64,000 bases of DNA from contig NC_066518.1 in NCBI RefSeq assembly GCF_024679095.1, positions 1,394,678-1,458,677 on the forward strand, written 5' to 3'. Positions 1 to 27,400 of the stretch are shown here, one piece after another. How positions within the stretch are numbered: the stretch's first letter is position 1; the number at the start of each line of letters is the position of its first letter. The position numbers and the translations under genes are program-made. Below the pieces are notes generated by a model. It ran no database searches. It worked only from the letters and a program-made list of their open reading frames with translations, and was not told the origin of the DNA. Source of the DNA: Eriocheir sinensis. Lineage: Eukaryota; Arthropoda; Malacostraca; Decapoda; Varunidae.

Positions 1-96
1 ACCATTTTTTCATAGGGATCATGTTTTTTTTGTTATTGATACTCTTCTTTTCTTTTTGTTTTCTTTATTGCTTATTATTATTATTCATTATTGTTA

Positions 97-400
<304 letters not shown>

Positions 401-500
401 CATTATTTTATTACACTAATACTAATGAGGATAATGTTGACCATTATCATCATTGTTGTTGTCGTTGCCTATATTGAATTTTGACATACGAAAATCAAAC

Positions 501-501
<1 letters not shown>

Positions 502-553
<52 letters not shown>

Positions 554-607
554 CCACACCCACACCCACCCACCCACACACACACACACGCACACACACA
601 CACACAC
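502..607. repeat. (CA)n microsatellite
   Basis: An interrupted CA dinucleotide array with a central CCCACC-rich variant block. It is non-coding. Confidence 0.95.
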
Positions 608-2062
608 GATAAGGAGATAACATCACAACTCGTCGTTTTTGTCACGCGCTCGTTCGTCAGTGCTTACCTCATGCGCAAAGTCACTTAAAATTATCAAGTC
701 AAGTCATATGGAGCTTTGTGGGAGGAGACACGGCAGAGGCGTGGGTTATGCGTGACGCTGCTTGGTGCCAAACTAAAGAATGTAGAAACTGGGATTTAGA
801 GAAAAAGAAGAAAGGCGGACTAATTTAAGTTAATTACTTCAACATGCACCCCCCCCCTCTTCATACCCCACATCAGGGTCGGACTGGCCTATGTGCCCGT
901 GTCCCTATGGCACATGGGCCCCTGGACTTAACCCATGCTAAGTCATATAATAATGACTGTAACTCTTGTCATTGTTATATCTCAAGAAAAGGCAAAGGGC
1001 CCCCTCCACCCACTAGATGGCACGGCCCCCCTTAAGCACCACTGTCAGACTCCGCCCCACATCGCCGTTTGTAGGCATTGAAATTACAGTCACGCATAGG
1101 ACAATAAAAAGGCATATTTTTTTAGTCAGTGGCTTGCCTGAACACGCCGTGAAAAAAGGAGGCATGCACATCCAAAGTGCACACCCAGCCGCAACGTTCG
1201 TCACCCATGAAGTGGCGGGTATTTGGAATCAAGTGACGTCATCCCGCTGCTCCGCCCCAAACCGCCCCTGCGCGTACTGGTCGCAGTTTTGAAAGCAGAG
1301 TCACTTGATTTGTAAGTGACTTTGGTTGGGTGTCTCATTAGAAAGAGGCACACACAAAAAAAAGTCCTTTAAACATTTCCTCAAAAAGTAATACGAGTTT
1401 GTATCCATAATTAATTTTATGCATTCAAACATACCTTTCCTCTGCAAAGAATTAAAAAAATGTTCATAATTTTAATATTTTTCTCGTGTTGATTGTCTCA
1501 TACATAACATTTCAATTACTATTAATTTAAAAAAATCACCATAGACATTAGAAAGCTTACTTGTAGGAATCGCCGATGATATATTGTCATGTTTACTTGA
1601 TTATGTATCTCAACAGGAAGAATATTGCACAGTAATGTCCAGCCATCACAGATAAGCTGACTGACTCACTCCATCCTCAACACAACTTTGATGAAATGTC
1701 TGGACTAGGGCCGCTAGGGTAATAAAAAAGGTGCAACATGCAGATACTGGAGGGTATTGTTGTGGGAGATATTTCCCCTTTTCGAAGCACATGAGAAAAA
1801 TAATCCATTCGAACCAAAAGGTACCCCGTGGATGAAGACCTCTTGAAGTTTTTATCAGCGTCTCAGGCCATTACTGTGTGTACATGGCACAGGCATGCAG
1901 AGGCGTTGAAAATCCCATATTCGGGTGTTTCAGCACCGGCTGCGGCAGCGGCATTAGTTGAGTAGCTTAGTAACTCTTGAGCAGGTAATGTTACTGCAAA
2001 AAGAATACGCGTATATAGGAGAAGCGTGGCAAGGCTCAGTGATAGCTATCTTTTACTTCCAG
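608..2062. other. non-coding sequence left of the first visible exon, probably intron
   Basis: No exon with family similarity was found. A stretch starting near 870 (CAGGGTCGGACTGGCC) resembles the end of a DNA-transposon MITE, but no matching right end was found. The stretch ends in the acceptor TTACTTCCAG at 2053-2062, so it is most simply the intron before the first visible GRAMD1 exon. Confidence 0.5.
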
Positions 2063-9010
<6,948 letters not shown>

Positions 9011-9674
9011 CGCTTGGGAGGCAACGTTTATCATCCATCGGTGACGTAACAAAGTGGTGCTATAAAGAACATGAAGAAGAAAAGGGAAATGGAGAGAGGG
9101 AGGCAGAGGGGAGGAGGAAAATATATACTGTATGAACTCTTTACACAGTTTAATATAACAACAAAGCTATTTATTTATTTCAATTGTTGAGTTATATGTA
9201 AATAAATTATATCCATTCGATAACTGACGGTGATAAATTGATGCTTTCCTCTCGGAGTCTCCCACATACACTATTACCCAATGTTTTGATTTGTTGATGT
9301 TAACAGTGCATACATGATTATAATATCGACGGCATTGTATGATTATCTGCCTCTCTAGACCTAAACGATATATCTACGTTTACATACTCGTTTGTCTATC
9401 ATACGAGTCGAATGCATTTGTTTGTGCCATCGACCCATCAGTCTCTCATGCCACCTTCAGGCTTTCACGTGGTCTGCCCCAGTCTGATGATGGCGCTGGT
9501 GTGTATTCGTATATTATAGAGATACCGACATCTACACCTATCTATCTATCTTTCTATCTGTCCGTCTGTCTGTTTCTATCTATCTATCTATCCATCCATC
9601 TATCTACGTCTATTTGTTTCTCATTTTTTTTAATATATTTACTATCTAGCTAACCGTACCTATCCATTTTCATG

Positions 9675-9710
<36 letters not shown>

Positions 9711-9748
9711 ACATTACATGCGAGGTTGTAAAATGGGTGCTTTTTAAT

Positions 9749-9799
<51 letters not shown>

Positions 9800-9856
9800 G
9801 TGGATAGGGGTAGGGGGGTCGTGGGGGCTGCAGGCGGGCGGGTCCTCACACCTCTC
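9011..9856. other. convergent 3' region of GRAMD1 (+) and P4HA (-)
   Basis: It holds the GRAMD1 3' UTR and signal at 9201, a TATC/TCTG-rich stretch (9535-9606), (GT)n (about 9674-9711) and (TC)n (9751-9797). On the - strand the only plain AATAAA I see falls near 9171-9176, which would make the two transcripts overlap. Confidence 0.6.
9201..9206 (+). terminator. poly(A) signal AATAAA of GRAMD1
   Basis: Canonical AATAAA 191 bases after the GRAMD1 stop codon. Confidence 0.6.
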
Positions 9857-18354
<8,498 letters not shown>

Positions 18355-19559
18355 GATTGCTGTTGGGGCTTTGCTTTCCAGTCGTTGTGTGAGGGTATTC
18401 AGCGGAAGCACAGTGCCAAAAACAAAGGTGTTGTGGTCTCCTTGATCGGAACGTTGTTATGGACTAAGAACTTACTGTTCTTAAGGGCGTCGAATATTTC
18501 TTGTGTCGCACGCAGTAAAGCAATATGACAAGTGACCTGTAGTGCAATACCACTATGCACTTCATAAGATAAGTGTTCATGGTTAGATTGATATCACATA
18601 TTGCATGCTCTAAGTGTGCTATAGAAAAAGGATTGATAAACGATTGAAAGAAATATTATGTTGGAGAGTGGCTCATAGGCGGGAATTGGAGAAGGAGACT
18701 ACAGTCGCCTCAGAGAAGAAAAGAATGAATACATCAATACGAGAAGCAGATGTGCCTGATCAAATGTGCGGCTGAAGGGAAGAGTGCAATGCGAACTGGG
18801 AGAGGAACGCACGAGAACTGACAGGTGCGATGGTTTCCTGACCGCACAGGTAACGAACACAGAACACAGCACACGCTGACGCCCACCTCTCGCCGCAGTC
18901 CGCTGCTCATGAGAAGGAAGAATCCGTAAGTTGAGAGAGACGCCAAGTACAACGACTGCGTGAATAGTGCAAGTCATGAGTCACGCAGCTTCTTGTTATG
19001 ACAGCTCGGTGAGGAAGGGAAGGTGGGCGGGAACTGGTCGGGGCACGTGTGGGCACTACAAATACAGGAAAATAATTAAAAGGCTCAGTAAATAAGACAG
19101 GAAACTGAACAGCAACTCATCTGACAATCCTATGTGTGTATGAAAGGAAAACAACATTTGATTTCCATATCGTAGTATTAGTATAAACAACACTTCGATC
19201 CTAAATAAAAAAATAAAAAATGGTAGGCCTACTCGTTTCGCTTGACTCGAAACAATGGCATATCTCTGGAAGGGGATCAGCAAGGACAATTTTTAATAAT
19301 GTTCGACGGATCAGTTTATACTCTTTGCACTACTTAAGAATAGACCTCACTACCCCCACCCCTCATATCCTGTGCTTCCCGTGCACTGCCTACACACAAA
19401 TTAACCATGCACCAAACAATAGAAATGCTGTTACATCAAATACTACCATTTTTATCTATTGGTGGTTAGATGGCGTTCAGGAAGAAGCGCTGATTAGGAG
19501 ACGGAGATTAGGCAGACACGACAGCAATATTTTAAGTAAAAAGGAGAGGAGATCGAGGG

Positions 19560-20030
19560 AGTGATCAAGAGAAGAGAGGCGGGAGGGACAGAGGGACATG
19601 GGACATTTAGAATGGCTGTGGAAATAGTGGGTCCAGAACCAGGACTAGGAAAGGTTTGCCGGCGCCGGGGATCGAACCCCCCGCTGGCTAAGTGGGTTAT
19701 GGGTAGGGGTGGGCAGGTACCGGTACCAGTACCGGTACTAACGGTACCAGCTAAACGGTACGGTACCGGTACCAGAATGCTCGGTACCGGTACCAGTTGC
19801 TCGGATTTATTTATTGGATTTATTGATAATTCTTCAGGTCCGATTTTTTTTTTAGGTTGCTAATAAATATTGTTATTGTTATTAGACTATGATCGAGTAC
19901 ATCCATAATAACTATACATGCTATTTTTTCGGTACCGGTACTACCGGTACTCAAATTAACGGTACTTGCCCATCCCTAGTTATGGGAGGCTCGCCCATCA
20001 GGCAAGTCAGCACTACACGTCTCCCCATTC
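19560..20030 (-). repeat. tRNA-derived SINE split by a hAT MITE
   Basis: On the - strand the head has GCCTGATGGGCGAGCCTCCC and, after the 275-bp MITE, GGGGGGTTCGATCCCCGGCG (B box) and GGCAAACCTTTCC. The same B-box junction occurs in the SINE at 20050-20332. Confidence 0.75.
19704..19978. mobile_element. hAT-type MITE
   Basis: The 275-bp element has imperfect terminal repeats TAGGGGTGGGCAGGTACC and, reverse-complemented, TAGGGATGGGCAAGTACC (16 of 18). It is flanked by a perfect 8-bp duplication GTTATGGG (19696-19703 and 19979-19986). Subterminal sequence is built from repeated GGTACCGGTACC. The 8-bp duplication and TAGGG termini are the hAT signature. It has no coding capacity. Confidence 0.9.
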
Positions 20031-20049
20031 CCATTTAGATTAATTTCTG

Positions 20050-20332
20050 TGTGTTGAGTTCCCGTTTTCTATGAACTTCGGAGAGCATGAGCCATCACTC
20101 TACCTGTTACCCTCTCGGGGTGACACATCAGAACCACAGGAGAGGATTCCACCGCTATGCCACCAGTGAAATGCCCGAATTTTTCTCTTTACAACACTCC
20201 CACACGACCACCGCGTGTAACGAAACACACGAGAAATTAATCCAGACAAGGAAAGGTTTGCCGGCGCCGGGCATCGAACCCGCGACCAGCGTAACGGGAG
20301 AGCCACTCCTTTACCAGTCGGCCAAAGAGGTA
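20050..20332 (-). repeat. tRNA-derived SINE
   Basis: The - strand head reads TTGGCCGACTGGTAAAGGAG (A-box region) and GCGGGTTCGATGCCCGG (B box), followed by CGCCGGCAAACCTTTCC and a body of about 200 bases. Confidence 0.75.
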
Positions 20333-21407
20333 TATGCAGTAATACATGTTAAATACATGCAAAGGAATATGCAGTAATACATGTTAAATTTCCTAATCTG
20401 GTGTTTGGAATACCCCAAACAGGTGAGAAGTGTCCCAAAAAGTTATGAGAGTATAGGCTATCTTGAAAAGGTAGCAAAAACGTGGCAATAAGGGAACAAG
20501 AAGGTCCTCAAAAGGTAGCAAATTAAAGACGGTGCAATAAGATAACAAGAAGGTCCTCAATGGGTCATAGGTACCGTGTTCCACAACGTTGCGACAGCCT
20601 TTTTGGGAGTGGACAAAATTCTTCTCCCACAACGTTTTCACAAGTCCCTCACAACATATCCGGAACCTATTCGTAACGTTTTGACGACGTTACTGCAACG
20701 TGTTATTGTTTGCTGGGATGAGGGAAGCCTGGGAGGTGGATCTTTTTTTCTGAGCTAGAGCACAGCAGTGTGTCTGGATGAGAATGCAAGGAACTGTAGA
20801 TGGTCTGAGTCCCGCAGCAAAATGTGTCAGCTAATTAAATGTGACAGGAATGTGGATATGAGACTGTGGAGCAAGTCCTGTTGGAATTTGATAAGTAGGT
20901 ATAGCAGAGTGAGAACAAAAATTATATTTTTGACAGATGGAACGTGAAGTGGATGCTGGGGCTGAGTGGAGTCACGAATGGACAAGTGATGGAAGCAGCG
21001 AAATAGTTCATAAGAAGAACATATATTAACGGGAGATATCGTTGCAAAGGGAGAAATCTCAAGTCACCTGTGACATCAAGGTTAAAATCACCATCAGAAC
21101 AGGTAAATTAAAATATGAGTGTTGTTTTTGCATAAAAAAATAAGTAAAAATACAGATAATTCTTATAAGCCAGTATACATTATATTTTCCACTAAGGCTA
21201 AGCCTTAGAGGAATAATAGGCCTACATTCTTCCTCCAAGGGCTAAGCAGTGTAAGATTTTCTAAAGTACAAGTTTCGGGAATCTTTTTTACTAATTATAA
21301 GAACTAATGAAATATTACACATCATACATTTTTTAAAGATTTAAATTAATAATAAAAATTGGCATTACTCTCAAAGCGTGAAAAGAACCAACGTCCCCGT
21401 CCCTCCT

Positions 21408-21426
21408 GCAGCCTTCCTCTCGCCGC
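21408..21426 (+). promoter_or_regulatory. TOP-like pyrimidine tract at the RPS25 start
   Basis: The sequence CCTGCAGCCTTCCTCTCG lies about 25-40 bases before the ATG. Ribosomal protein mRNAs of animals start at a C inside a pyrimidine run (TOP/TCT initiator). The exact start site is inferred. Confidence 0.5.
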
Positions 21427-21447
21427 CACCACAACAGCCGCGGCAGC

Positions 21448-24400
21448 ATGGTGAGCACCCGGACTCTCTTTTTCAGTTTTCACCCCTCATAAGCCCTCCC
21501 AGCAGCCTAAAACAGCCCCATTGTTGTGTGTCTAGCTATCAAGTGTTGTGGGGAAGGTTGGGTATCGGGGAGTGTTGTGTGGGAAGAGGGCAAGTGACGG
21601 GCCGCCGCTGCACGTGGAGGCCCCGAGCACCCTCGTTGTCGTAGATTTAGGTGTCATCAGCACGGCCAGTCTGGGGACCCGCCGCCTCCACACCTGCTCC
21701 ATCTTAAAGTATTGCAGCTGGTCGATGATGGAGTTGGACGCTGCTCCTCTTGAAGTCGGGCCGTGTGGGGCTGGAGGCTCATCTGGAGTCGTTGCCAGGA
21801 ATTTGTCCAGCCTCTTGAAAGTTTCTGTGCTGGCACCGGTCAGGTCTCCGATGTCCCTTGGCAGGCAGTTGAACAGCCTGGGTCCAGCACAGATGAAGCT
21901 TTCTGCCTGTATTGTCTGGATCCCTTAAGAGTGGCAGTTCAGCTTGTGCATGATTTTTCTAACCTTGGGTGGTGTTGACCTGTGCCACCCTTCTCGTTTT
22001 GTGTTGGATTTGGTACCATGCCCTCAAGGATTTTCCAGACGTAAATAGCGATGTAGCGCTCTTCGTCTCTGCAGAGTACAGCCTGAGGTGTTTTAGCCTC
22101 CCAATAGTTAAGAGAGTCCCTGACCAGCCGCCTTGTGAACACTCTTTGAACCTGTTCAAGGTCCTGGATGTCTTTTACTCTATGTGGGGACCATCTGGCA
22201 GACATATTCCAGCCTTGATACAACTAGGGTCTTCCTCAGAGGGAGGTGTTGGGGTCGCCTGATCTGGAAGGTGCAGAGGATCCAGCCACTCAGCTGTCAA
22301 GCTGTTTTTGTGGTGTATTGCTTTTCCGTCTAAACTAGAAGGGGGTTGAGGAGGGGCGAATCCCTCCCCTTTAGCTAGGTTTGGTTAGTTTAAATTTATA
22401 CGTCACGCAGTGTGGGGCGACGGACATGGCGGCGGCGGTCCACTACGTGGACTGGTGTTGCGAGAAATACCTCCTCGCAGAAATAAGTAGTTTTGCTGTA
22501 TACCACGCATGCGCGCTTGGGGAATACACAGCAGGAAAGTTCTAGTTTGTCCACTTGTGATCTTTGTGAGTGAAATATAGAAACAGTAAGCAAGTTTAAC
22601 CTCTGCGAGATATTTTGTGGTGGGTGCACAACAGGCATTGAAAAGTCTTGTTTTATTAGTGATAATATGATTTGCGACAGAAACAGTTGGTAGATTATTT
22701 CATAACCGAAAACTACCAGAAAAAAACTTACGTCCAACAGTGTCCCACGGGTGACAATTTGAAAATTTACAATAATTAAAATTAACGATAAGTTTCCAGA
22801 TTGTCACCCGTGGGACACTGTTGGAAGAAATTATTTATTTCCAATAGTTTCCGGTGTGTTAAGAAATAATCTGCTAACTGCTTGTCCAAAATTAAATCAC
22901 TAATAAAATGAGACTTCAGTGCCTGTTGTGAACCTGCTGCCGCAGCCATAAAATAGCTCATAGAGAGAGGTTCAGTTTGCTTACTGTTTCTATATTTCAG
23001 TCACCACTCAAAGATCACAAATGGTCAAACTAGAACAAAACCAGGCAAATTTATTTTTTTGTGCGGGCATATTTGATGGACAGCAGAGTGCCTTATTTCT
23101 ATGAGGAGGTATTTTTCGCAACACCAGCCTGTGTAGTGGACCGCCACTGCTGTTTTCCATCCTGCGCTGTGTATTTTCGCCGCCCCACACTGTGTGCTGA
23201 ATATACTTAAGCCGGTGGCAGTGATGGGCCAAATTTGTGGCTTTGCTGCGTACCAGCGACGGGTCAAATTTTTGGCTTGATTTAAACTCCCTAAAATAGA
23301 AGATGCATAAACTTATCACAAATATATTAGCTATATAATGATTTGTGTGAGTGATGATTTTTTCTCATTAATTCACTTAAAGCCTTTAAGAAACATAATC
23401 CCCGCACCTACTGGGTTAAACTATCCAATCCTAACAATGTAACCTACCTAACAGGGGGGCCCCCCCCAAGCCCTCTTCTATTTGCAACGGAAAAGCAATA
23501 TGGCAGTGACTTGTATATTTGAAACATCAGCTCGTTACTTAACTGGGAGCTGTCATAAGTCGCTTATATTGTAACTTGAGGACTACCTGTATTTCATAAG
23601 GTAGGAAATGAAATATAAAAGCATGTTAGTAAAACTAAGCTTAACCTAGTTTTGACCTCAGTAAGCAGGAATAAATGAAAATTAGGACTTAGGGGGTAAT
23701 TTTAGACAAATTTATGAAAAATTATCATGTTAAGAAAAATGCCAAGGTTTGTCAACCCTTCAGCAGTCATATGAGTTTTTTTTTTTCTCCAAAATGCTAA
23801 AAAAATAAGTAATGACTAAGGCACATGATAAATGTTGCATTGGGTTTTACTTGAACATTCAGCAAGTACTCATGAGTTATTTGATTTTTTGGAAAAAAAA
23901 TAATTTTATTGTAGCATTCACTGGTATTTAGAGGCTGATTGGCAGCTGGAGTAGGTCTCTTAATGGTGAAATAAATTAAATTTAGTAATGATGGAATATT
24001 AACTTAGCAGTTCTATGGACACGCTCTGCACAAGTATATGGTGTTGTCATTACCTGTGTAGTACTGAGATCTGGATCTTCAAGTCCCTTGTGCTCCATGT
24101 CTTACTCCATGGCTGTTAGACATGGACACTAAATAGAGACTTAGAGAGGCAAATTGATGCCTTTGGTAATAAGTGTCTATGCAGAATCATATGGATCAGA
24201 ATGACTGTCAAACTGGTTGACTGGAGACTGGTTCAACGTATATTACCTGCATAGTTCATCAGTGCTAACTACCCAGAAGCTGATCCTGCTTATTGGGTTG
24301 TCTCTGTAATGGACAATCCTGAGTGGAGGAGGCCAAGGGGATGCTGACAAAGTTTGTGGCTTGAGCAAGTTGATAGATCCTGCCAGCAGGTACTCAGAAT

Positions 24401-27400
24401 GAAAAGGGGACCTGCATAGACACTTGCCTGGAGGGACCCCTGGACTTGGTGTCGTTGGGTGGGCAAAACAACGCGCCCCTCAGTGCATGACTCCATCGAT
24501 TGTTTGGTCACTGACTTGGCTGCAATAGGTTACTATCAGTTTATGTTAGGGGGGTCTGCAAGCCACCACCAAACCAGTGCCAAGCCATACTGCATTTTCT
24601 TAACTAGCAGAAAAAAACTCCACCTTAACCAGATGGATAATTACCTTGAGAAAAATCATCACTGCTGTAAAGAATGTCATATTGATGAGTATTGTTAAGT
24701 TTCCAACTTTTTTACAGTTAGATTATAGAAATATGAATTGTTCTCAAAATGAATTAACACAGGTTTAAATCAGAAAGGTTCATTACAATGTTCTGTATGG
24801 TACTTGTATTTTGAATGTCTTACTATTTTTTCTGCTTCCATGACAGCCACCCAAGAAGGATACGAAGGCCAAACAGCCGGCCAAGCAGACTGCCAAAAAG
24901 AAGGAGGGAGGAGGAGGAGGAAAGGCCAAGAAGAAGAAGTGGTCGAAGGGAAAGGTTAGTGTTACCTTCCTGCTCAGTATTCTGTAAATTGTCTTAAAGT
25001 AGCTGAAAAAATCATTTGACAACCCAATCTCCTGTCTCTGATTCAGTACAGTTAGGACCCATGAAAGTGAGTAGTGCTGTATACAAATACTTTTATTTGT
25101 TAACACCTACATACATGTAAAAAAGCACAAGATATGACAAGATTTCCACTTAGGTGATATAATAATAAAGATAAAAAGATATATTTTGCTCTGAGCCATG
25201 TTTTTTGGCCTAATTCTTATAATCTTTTACATTTTTTACAATTTTTCCATAGCTTTTAGTGATGGAAATCCAACCCATCCTAAACATCCTTCTTGTTTAG
25301 GTTTTTGTTACAATACATAAATATTTGACCTGTATATTAGAGGTTAGCTTACCCTCCAGAATTTTTTTGTTGCACTGCTTTGTTTTCTTTATGGTATATA
25401 TTCCATCTAATATTGCAGAAGCATCAAGTAGCATTTATTGTTATTCCTCTGAGTTTTACTCAATAAAAATGTTCAATGCATACGTATTTACAAAATAACA
25501 CAACAAAGCTGACTTCCAAATTAGTATCACACACCAGAAATGTTAATTTTTTTATATTTTGACATGAATTGTATGCTCACAGGGCTGCTCAGTAACTCAT
25601 AAGTGTTGCTTGTTATACCTATATTTTTACTTTAAAACTATATAGTTATACCTATGATGCCTTGTAAATTTTTGTTCTCATATTTCTCATCTATTCCTTG
25701 TGTTTCACTTGTCTGTGCATAGTATATAGCTGGTAATGCAGACCTCTAGTTTAATAGCAAGTGATGTTAGTTATAATATGAATTTAGAAGGCTTAGTAGG
25801 AATTTACAGTAATTGCAAACAAGAATAGGAACATTAGTTCAGCCTCTGTATGATGCCTTGCTTGTGAATAAAGAATAAAAATAGTGAGCTTCATAGTACT
25901 TTACATCATGTAGTGTTACATTCTGTATGAGGTTTCAAGGCTGTATGTTAAGGAGAGTGCTGTCTAGTGTTGTAATTGGCCATTTTTTCATGCAGTGGGC
26001 TAGATATTTTGCTCAAGATATTGGAAAAGCTCTTAATCCTGTCTTATATATTGTTAGAGACTTATAACTACTTAAACTATGGATGTGAAGGAAAATCCAT
26101 AGCATGAGAAGGAAGTATATACTAGATGAAATAAAAATTCTTCCTCCTAATAGGTTCGTGACAAGTTGAACAACCTTGTGCTGTTCGACAAACCCACCTA
26201 CGACAAGCTTCTGAAGGAAGTCCCATCATACAAACTCATCACCCCATCTGTTGTTAGTGAGCGTCTCAAGATCACTGGGTCCCTGGCTCGCCGTGCTCTT
26301 GACGAGCTCCAGAACAAAGGTTGGTGTCTACAATGCCTTGAGATGGTAGTTGTATGAGACCTTGAGGGGCAAACGAGCAGTAAAATAATACTAGGATGAA
26401 AATGGTGCATAATAACAAAGGCTCATAATAAAGAAAGGGAGAGTTTATTATTTAATCACTCCTGGATATGGTTGGTCACTTGATACCAATTTTTTGTGAC
26501 AATTCTTGATAAATATTTCCTCACCTTTCATGCTCTTACCTCTCAGTCCTTTTTTCAGCTACGTAGATCAAAATAGGTATATTCAATGTAGATGGGAAAT
26601 TCAAGGGAATGAAAAGTAGAAACTACATTAATTCTAGAATTCCCTAACAGGATGAACATATTACAGGAGTTATTTGTAAGAGTATGGCAGATGGCAACCT
26701 TAATGTAACTGGTATGGCTTACATAGTTCTCTAACAATTTTTTTATATTGTACTAGGATAGTGCTCCAAAATGCTAAGAATGCCCTAAACTTAAGGAAAG
26801 AGGTTTTGAATAAATAGGCGCTAAGGCCACAAATACCTGTATATCATGGAGGACAGTAGAATCTCTCGTTACAAAGGCTGGTCAATATAGCGTATATCCT
26901 CATCTGGCACATAATCCTTGTCCGAACCAGAGTCTGAGAGTGCTCCCACATCATCTTCAGATGAGGAAACCTCAAACTCACTGTCTATCGCCATATGGCA
27001 AAAGAAATTGGCCGCCGAGACATTGTTTACACTTGGTCTTGATATTGATGTCACAGGTGGCTTGTGATTCCTCCCCAGCTTGGGTAGTGTTGCCAATGCT
27101 ACAAAAGCACTCGCGTAGTGTTGCCATTGTCTGCACCAGTCTCTGTAGCAAAAATAAACCCGCTACATCGACTGTAACATTGTTTAGCAAGCCTGACGTG
27201 TATACGCGTTGCTAGTATTTCCTGCAATCATAGGCGCTGACGCGTATATGCGTCGCTAGTACTGTATGGGTTAACCTCCATGCTTACTCTTCTTTCTTTG
27301 AGAACTTTTCTATGCACCTACTACCTGTCTGCCCCTCACTGCTCTTTCCCTCACCTCACCTTCCATACTGCCATGCTTACATAAAACTGTCTATATATTT

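Larger units (their letters stand above)
18412..21400. other. intergenic region between divergent P4HA and RPS25
   Basis: It must contain both promoters, but no TATA box or clear initiator could be assigned for P4HA. It holds two tRNA-SINE remnants (19.56-20.03 and 20.05-20.33 kb), a hAT MITE, a short tandem repeat (about 20470-20560, unit with AACAAGAAGGTCCTCAA) and a possible non-LTR tail (20.8-21.1 kb). Confidence 0.6.

Noticed and set aside
844..1292. Open frames as GRAMD1 upstream exons
   Set aside because: No similarity to GRAM or VASt sequence and no supporting splice sites; one part looks like a transposon end.
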